IMG/VR virus record: IMGVR_UViG_3300037833_000008
Location: 1-51,876 of that record
Source: a virus
Length of the DNA stretch: 51,876 nucleotides
Direction: 5' to 3' (one strand)
Of the stretch, positions 48,332 to 51,876 are shown one piece after another. Under the pieces are notes generated by a model. It searched no databases and had not been told where the DNA came from. It was given only the letters and a program-made list of their open reading frames with translations. The first letter of the stretch is position 1, and every line of letters starts with the position of its first letter. Made by a program: the position numbers and the translations under genes.

Positions 48332-50300
48332 CCGACCCCGAGCGATCACCGTCGACCTGTGGAGTCCGTTGAGCCACAAGGCTCTCGTCGGCGACCCCGA
48401 CGACGACCCCGGCGTCGGCGCCCCCACCTGGTGCCCACCGTCAGAGTCCAGGCGCGTCCGGGCCTACCTCGCCCGCGCCGCCTACCTCGGCGGCAACGCC
48501 CGGCTCCTCCTGCCCCCGACGACCTCCGACAAGGCGATCGCCAACCGCCGCGAGTACGGCGACCCCGCATACATCGTCGACCGCATCGTCGCCGCCGTCC
48601 TCGGCGACGGCGCCACCTGGACAGTCGACGGCGCCGACGAGGACATCCCCGACGAGCCCGACCTCCCACCCACGCCCACCGAGCCCGGCGAGGACGCCAC
48701 CGACCTCGAGCGCCGGATCTTCGACGTCCGCCTCGCCCGCTGGGAGGCGCAGGCCGAGGAGGCCTTCGCCGCCTGGGTCGACGCCTGGGCCACCCAGCCC
48801 GCCCTCCGCCAACGCCAGGACGAACTCCGGGCCTGGGTGACCCGGGCCGGCATCGACGCCGTCGTCCACGAGACCGAGCACGACACGGCCGGTCTCGGCG
48901 ACTCCGTCGTCGTCCTCTGGCACCAGGCCGGCGACTGGCCCCGCCCCGAGATCATCCCGCCCGAGGCGTACTTCCCCGTCCGTGGCGAGCACGACGACGG
49001 CGCCTTCCCCAGCAAGGTCCACCTGGCGTGGGAGTTCACCCTCGACGTCGTCGACGGCGGTGTGTGGGTCGAGCGCCGCTTCCTGCGCCGCGTCACCTTC
49101 GAGCTCGCCGAGCTGGCCGAGCTGCGATCGGTCCCGGTCGACGGGACCTTCCGGGCCTGGGCCGGCGCCGACGGCATGCCGGCCGACGCGCCCACCCTCC
49201 GCCCCGACGAGGCCGTCGAGGTCGACCTGGACCGTGGCGCCTTCGTCACCCGCGCCTACCCGTGGGACCGGCCCGCCGAGGACGAGGCCGGCGAGGCCGT
49301 CGACCTCACCGAGACCGCCGAGGACCGCGAGCCGAGCCGCATCGTCTGCCTCTACAGCGACGGCACCTGGGCCCTCGACGACGTCACCACCCGCCTCGAC
49401 GACCTCGACGAGGCCGCCGCCGTCTGGCGCCCCTACGGCGAAGGCCTCGCCTACCGTGCCGACTACGGCATCGATTTCCTGCCCGTCCTCCACACGCCGA
49501 ACACCCCGACCGGCAAGGAGCACTGGGGCCGGTCGGTCATCGACCTCGTCGTCCAGGTCCTCGACGACCTCGCCGGCGCCGACACGGCCGCCGCCTCGGC
49601 GTCGCGGTACCTCAAGGACCCGACCGTCGCGCTGGAGGGCGCCGAGCTGCCCGAGGGCCAGGCGCCGATCATGGTGCCGGGTCACATCCTCACCGGGAAG
49701 CTCACCCCGCTGGACCTGTCGCTGGGCCTCGAGAAGCTCATGGATTACCGGGAGTCGCTGCGCGACCGGGCCGCCACCAACGTCTCGCTCCCGGCCGACC
49801 TCCTCGGCCGCACCGAGGACGGCGGCCCCGAGTCCGGCTTCTCCCGGTTGATCCGCTGGACCCCCTTCGCCCAGACCGTCGGGTCGCTCCGCATGGTCCG
49901 CAAGTGGCACCTGTTCGCCAAGATGGCCCAGCGCATGGCCCAGGTGCAGGGCGTGCTCCCTGCGGGCCCGACGCCGGCCGTGCGGCTCGCCTGGGGCTCG
50001 TTCCTGCCGACCGACAAGGGCGAGACCCTGCGGATGGTGGCCGAGGGTCTCGACGCCCACGCGATCAGCCCGCAGGTGGCGACGACGCTGCTGGTCGCCG
50101 CCGGCTTCCCGATCGACGACGCCCGGGCCGAGCTGGACCGGATCAAGGCCGCGAACACCGCCGCGGCCCGGGAGGCCGCGGATGCCACCGGGTCCGAGCG
50201 CGTCGCTGCCGAGTGGCTGGGCGTCGAGCTCGACGACGCCGGCCCGGCGCCCGTGCTGGACCTCCCACCCGTTCCACCCACCGAGGACGACGAGACGTGA
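48327..50300 (+). CDS. Portal protein
   Basis: 657 residues from the GTG at 48327. This start has no ribosome site; a TTG at 48369 with GGAG upstream would shorten it by 14 residues (beginning LSHKALVGDPDDDPG). The body has the actinophage portal pattern: CPPSESRRVRAYLARAAYLGGNARLLLPP, then FLPVLHTPNTPTGKEHWGRSVI, DLVVQVLDDLAGADTAAASASRYLKDPTVAL, and the C-terminal ISPQVATTLLVAAGFPIDDARAEL. It forms the dodecameric ring through which DNA enters. It is followed by a lipoprotein gene in a GTGA overlap. Confidence 0.86.
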   Translation: MARPRAITVDLWSPLSHKALVGDPDDDPGVGAPTWCPPSESRRVRAYLARAAYLGGNARLLLPPTTSDKAIANRREYGDPAYIVDRIVAAVLGDGATWTVDGADEDIPDEPDLPPTPTEPGEDATDLERRIFDVRLARWEAQAEEAFAAWVDAWATQPALRQRQDELRAWVTRAGIDAVVHETEHDTAGLGDSVVVLWHQAGDWPRPEIIPPEAYFPVRGEHDDGAFPSKVHLAWEFTLDVVDGGVWVERRFLRRVTFELAELAELRSVPVDGTFRAWAGADGMPADAPTLRPDEAVEVDLDRGAFVTRAYPWDRPAEDEAGEAVDLTETAEDREPSRIVCLYSDGTWALDDVTTRLDDLDEAAAVWRPYGEGLAYRADYGIDFLPVLHTPNTPTGKEHWGRSVIDLVVQVLDDLAGADTAAASASRYLKDPTVALEGAELPEGQAPIMVPGHILTGKLTPLDLSLGLEKLMDYRESLRDRAATNVSLPADLLGRTEDGGPESGFSRLIRWTPFAQTVGSLRMVRKWHLFAKMAQRMAQVQGVLPAGPTPAVRLAWGSFLPTDKGETLRMVAEGLDAHAISPQVATTLLVAAGFPIDDARAELDRIKAANTAAAREAADATGSERVAAEWLGVELDDAGPAPVLDLPPVPPTEDDET

Positions 50301-50455
50301 AGCGCATCATCGGCACCGTGATCGCGGCGGCCGCCGTGGCCGTCCTCCTCGTGGCGTGCGAGCCGGCGCCGGGCACGCCGTGCCCGTTCAAGTCGGGCCA
50401 CGTCCATCCCGACTGCCCGATCCCGCCGTGGGACAAGGGCAAGCCGATCGACTGA
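50297..50455 (+). CDS. Small secreted lipoprotein
   Basis: 52 residues, GTG start in the portal stop. VKRIIGTVIAAAAVAVLLVAC is a lipoprotein signal peptide with lipobox LVAC; the mature part is about 32 residues (CEPAPGTPCPFKSGHVHPDC and on) with three Cys, counting the lipidated one. Phage-encoded lipoproteins often block superinfection by related phages, but its place in a late head operon is unusual for that. Role inferred. Confidence 0.7.
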   Translation: MKRIIGTVIAAAAVAVLLVACEPAPGTPCPFKSGHVHPDCPIPPWDKGKPID

Positions 50456-50487
50456 CGCATCCCTGCGCCCTCGCGACGCCGGGCGTC
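50455..50487 (+). promoter_or_regulatory. ACGCATCCC word plus hairpin
   Basis: ACGCATCCC begins at the last base of the lipoprotein stop (50455-50463). A 5-bp stem GACGC-CGG-GCGTC follows at 50475-50487, and the next gene starts at 50499. Confidence 0.5.
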
Positions 50488-50498
50488 AGATCACCGCC

Positions 50499-50666
50499 AT
50501 GGGAGGCACCCCACCACCGCAGGCCCCCGCCCGGCGCCAGTGCGGCTCACCGGTCCGCAACGGCCCGTGTCAGCAGGTCGTCCTCGAGCAGACCGTCGAG
50601 CCCAAGGCGCCCGGCGCCAAGCCGGTGCGGCTCGTGATCTGCCCGCAGTGCGACCGGGTCCGATGA
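50499..50666 (+). CDS. Small zinc-ribbon protein
   Basis: 55 residues, ATG at 50499. Cys in RRQCGSPVRNGPCQQ and a CPQC pair near the end form a likely four-Cys zinc site. No strong ribosome site. It overlaps the next gene by 4 bases. Function unknown. Confidence 0.55.
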   Translation: MGGTPPPQAPARRQCGSPVRNGPCQQVVLEQTVEPKAPGAKPVRLVICPQCDRVR

Positions 50667-50857
50667 TCGGCTATCTGCTCCGATGGGCCTGCCCCGCGTC
50701 GGCGGTGGCCACCCAGCGCCGCAACCACGGCCTCCTCGGCCACCGCTCATGGCAGCCGACCGACGACGACCCGCTGGCCACCCCGCACGCCATCGACCAC
50801 GGCGGCGCCGACCTCGACGACTGGCCCGGCTCGGCCGGCGGCTGGGACGGCCCGTGA
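50663..50857 (+). CDS. Small late protein, unknown
   Basis: 64 residues, ATGA overlap. LLRWACPASAVATQRRNHGLLGHRSWQPTDDDPLATPHAI and a Gly/Trp/Asp-rich end. No recognised motif. Confidence 0.48.
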   Translation: MIGYLLRWACPASAVATQRRNHGLLGHRSWQPTDDDPLATPHAIDHGGADLDDWPGSAGGWDGP

Positions 50858-50991
50858 TCCGCCGCCTTCGCCACGGCGCCCCGCTCGTCGTCGACGTCGC
50901 CCGCGCCCTCGGCCAGCTCGCCGCCCTCGTCGTCGAGCTCACCGTCGACGCCTGGCTCGACCTGCGGGCCCGGGACCGCCGGCGTGGCTGA
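50854..50991 (+). CDS. Small amphipathic protein
   Basis: 45 residues, GTG start in a GTGA overlap. RHGAPLVVDVARALGQLAALVVELTVDAWLDLRARDRRRG is one long, partly hydrophobic helix with basic ends. It may lie on the membrane or bind a partner. Its end overlaps the next gene by 8 bases. Confidence 0.48.
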   Translation: MIRRLRHGAPLVVDVARALGQLAALVVELTVDAWLDLRARDRRRG

Positions 50992-51268
50992 GGGCCTCAC
51001 CCCCGACCAGCTCGTCGCGCAGGCCCGGATCCACGACCTGCTCGCCGAGCTGGTCGACCTCATCGGCCCCCGGTTCGGTGGGCTCGCCGAGGACGACCTC
51101 GACCCCGACGAGATGCCCGTCGGGCAAGTCTTCCTGTCCGAGTGGGTGACGGTCCTCGCCTGGGTCGACGAGGACGGCGATGGGTTCACCACCCGGATCG
51201 GCTCACCCAACCTCGCCCGCCACCACCGCACGGGCCTGCTCTACGACGGCCTCCACGACTTCGACTGA
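50984..51268 (+). CDS. Late protein before the scaffold gene, unknown
   Basis: 94 residues, GTG start. LTPDQLVAQARIHDLLAELVDLIGPRFGGL is helical, followed by VFLSEWVTVLAWVDEDGDGFTTRIGSPNLARHH with an Asp-rich turn. It is the last gene before a 139-base gap and the scaffold. Function unknown. Confidence 0.58.
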   Translation: MAEGLTPDQLVAQARIHDLLAELVDLIGPRFGGLAEDDLDPDEMPVGQVFLSEWVTVLAWVDEDGDGFTTRIGSPNLARHHRTGLLYDGLHDFD

Positions 51269-51407
51269 CCGTCCCTGCATCCCCACGGCCCCTCTCCGTG
51301 GCTCCCACGATCCCCGCGACAGGACCAGGCCCTACCTGGACGGTGACCCGCATGCCGTGAAGCGGGACAGGACCCGCCCTGCCGAGCGGGATGAAGAGGA
51401 CACGACC
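51269..51407 (+). promoter_or_regulatory. Gap before the scaffold gene with TGCATCCC and hairpins
   Basis: TGCATCCC at 51276-51283 lies 7 bases after a stop codon and runs into a 6-bp stem CCACGG-CCCCTCT-CCGTGG (51283-51301). A second small hairpin GCGGG-ACAGGA-CCCGC is at 51362-51377. GAAGAGGA precedes the scaffold ATG. No gene is seen in this gap. Confidence 0.58.
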
Positions 51408-51876
51408 ATGCCCGATCCGGTCACCGAGACGCAGTCAGAGACCAGCACCGTGACCACCACGGTGCCCGACGGCTACGTCCCCCAGGACCAGGTCAACGCC
51501 ATCGCCACCCGTGAGGCCGAGAGGGCCGCACGGGCCGAGCGCCAGCGCATCGAGGCCTACCTCGCCGAGCAGGCGCAGGAGGCCGAGAGGGCCAACATGG
51601 CCGAGGTCGACCGGCTCCGGTCCGAGCGCGACGCCGCCCGGGCCCAGGTCGAGCAGGCCCAGGCCGCAGCCGCCGCCGAGCGACTCGCCGCCAACGTCGA
51701 GCGCCGACTGCTCGCCGCCGGCGTGCCGGACATCGCCCTCGCCAGGGCGGCCCGGATGGTCACCTTGGAGCCCGGCGCCGACGACGAGGCCATCGCGGCC
51801 GAGGTCGAGGCGCTCCGCACCGAGGTCCCCGCCCTCTTCACCTCCACGCCCTCGGGCGACGCCCCGCCCCCCCCCC
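51408..51876 (+). CDS. Scaffold protein, N-terminal part (continues at base 1)
   Basis: ATG at 51408 with a GAAGAGGA ribosome site. The protein begins MPDPVTETQSETSTVTTTVP and enters a long charged coiled coil (AERQRIEAYLAEQAQEAERANMAEVDRLRSERDAARAQVEQAQAAAA). After 104 codons it reaches the duplicated segment (51720 equals base 1) and continues to the stop at 280-282 for a total of 197 residues. The copy of the last 50 codons here is a redundant end of the contig. Confidence 0.8.
   Translation, partial: MPDPVTETQSETSTVTTTVPDGYVPQDQVNAIATREAERAARAERQRIEAYLAEQAQEAERANMAEVDRLRSERDAARAQVEQAQAAAAAERLAANVERRLLAAGVPDIALARAARMVTLEPGADDEAIAAEVEALRTEVPALFTSTPSGDAPPPP
51720..51876. repeat. Terminal direct repeat, right copy
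   Basis: Same sequence as 1-157 with two mismatches (51846 and 51872). The last 7 bases are all C where the left copy has CCGCCCC, suggesting an assembly error at the contig end. Confidence 0.93.

Overview
The window is one complete genome copy of a temperate, tailed, long-tailed (siphovirus-type) actinobacteriophage. The last 157 bases repeat the first 157 with two mismatches, and the scaffold gene reads in frame across the join, so the real molecule is probably a circle or circularly permuted unit of 51,719 bases with an arbitrary cut. The DNA is very GC-rich. An actinobacterial host is suggested by two WhiB-like proteins, by two perfect TTGTCCACA-type DnaA boxes, and by many GTG starts with 4-base stop/start overlaps. 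I see no mycolylarabinogalactan esterase (LysB), so a mycolic-acid host is less likely. I found no tRNA gene, CRISPR array or insertion sequence.

Layout on the circle. (1) Late region, plus strand: terminase (44.6-46.0 kb), a three-gene unknown cassette with structured spacers (46.1-48.3), portal (48.3-50.3), small genes including a lipoprotein, scaffold (51.4 kb running through the join to base 282), decoration protein and major capsid protein (0.3-1.7), a fibre/esterase/polysaccharide-lyase/lysis block placed unusually early (2.8-9.8), MuF-like protein and connectors (9.8-12.6), tail tube (12.9), tail chaperones with a GGGAAAA -1 frameshift (13.5-14.5), a 1498-residue tape measure with two wall-degrading domains (14.5-19.0), and minor tail proteins to 23.3 kb. 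(2) Lysogeny region: minus-strand integrase, ImmA-type metalloprotease, small membrane protein and repressor (23.8-26.3), facing a plus-strand Cro-like gene across a 175-base operator region. (3) Early region, plus strand, 26.5-44.6 kb: HTH protein, small membrane proteins, Cas4/RecB-type nuclease with an SSB-like partner, DnaN-like clamp, RuvC-type resolvase, three DNA methyltransferases, two WhiB-like regulators, a primase-polymerase/helicase, a ParB-like DNA-binding protein and a probable small terminase.

Most notable points. Two methyltransferase genes 2 kb apart are invaded by homing endonucleases of different families: a LAGLIDADG domain inserted in frame in one, and an HNH gene splitting the other, which also carries a frameshift. 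The 3' end of the primase/helicase gene holds two DnaA boxes, repeated GTGAGTCCC words and a strong hairpin, which looks like a replication origin inside a coding sequence. A word TGCATCC, usually followed by a hairpin, recurs just after stop codons in the late operons. The spacer between the first two cassette genes at 46-47 kb carries two copies of a T-arm-like hairpin with compensatory base changes. The protein before it may be Cas7/RAMP-like, which makes this cassette my best candidate for an undescribed system.
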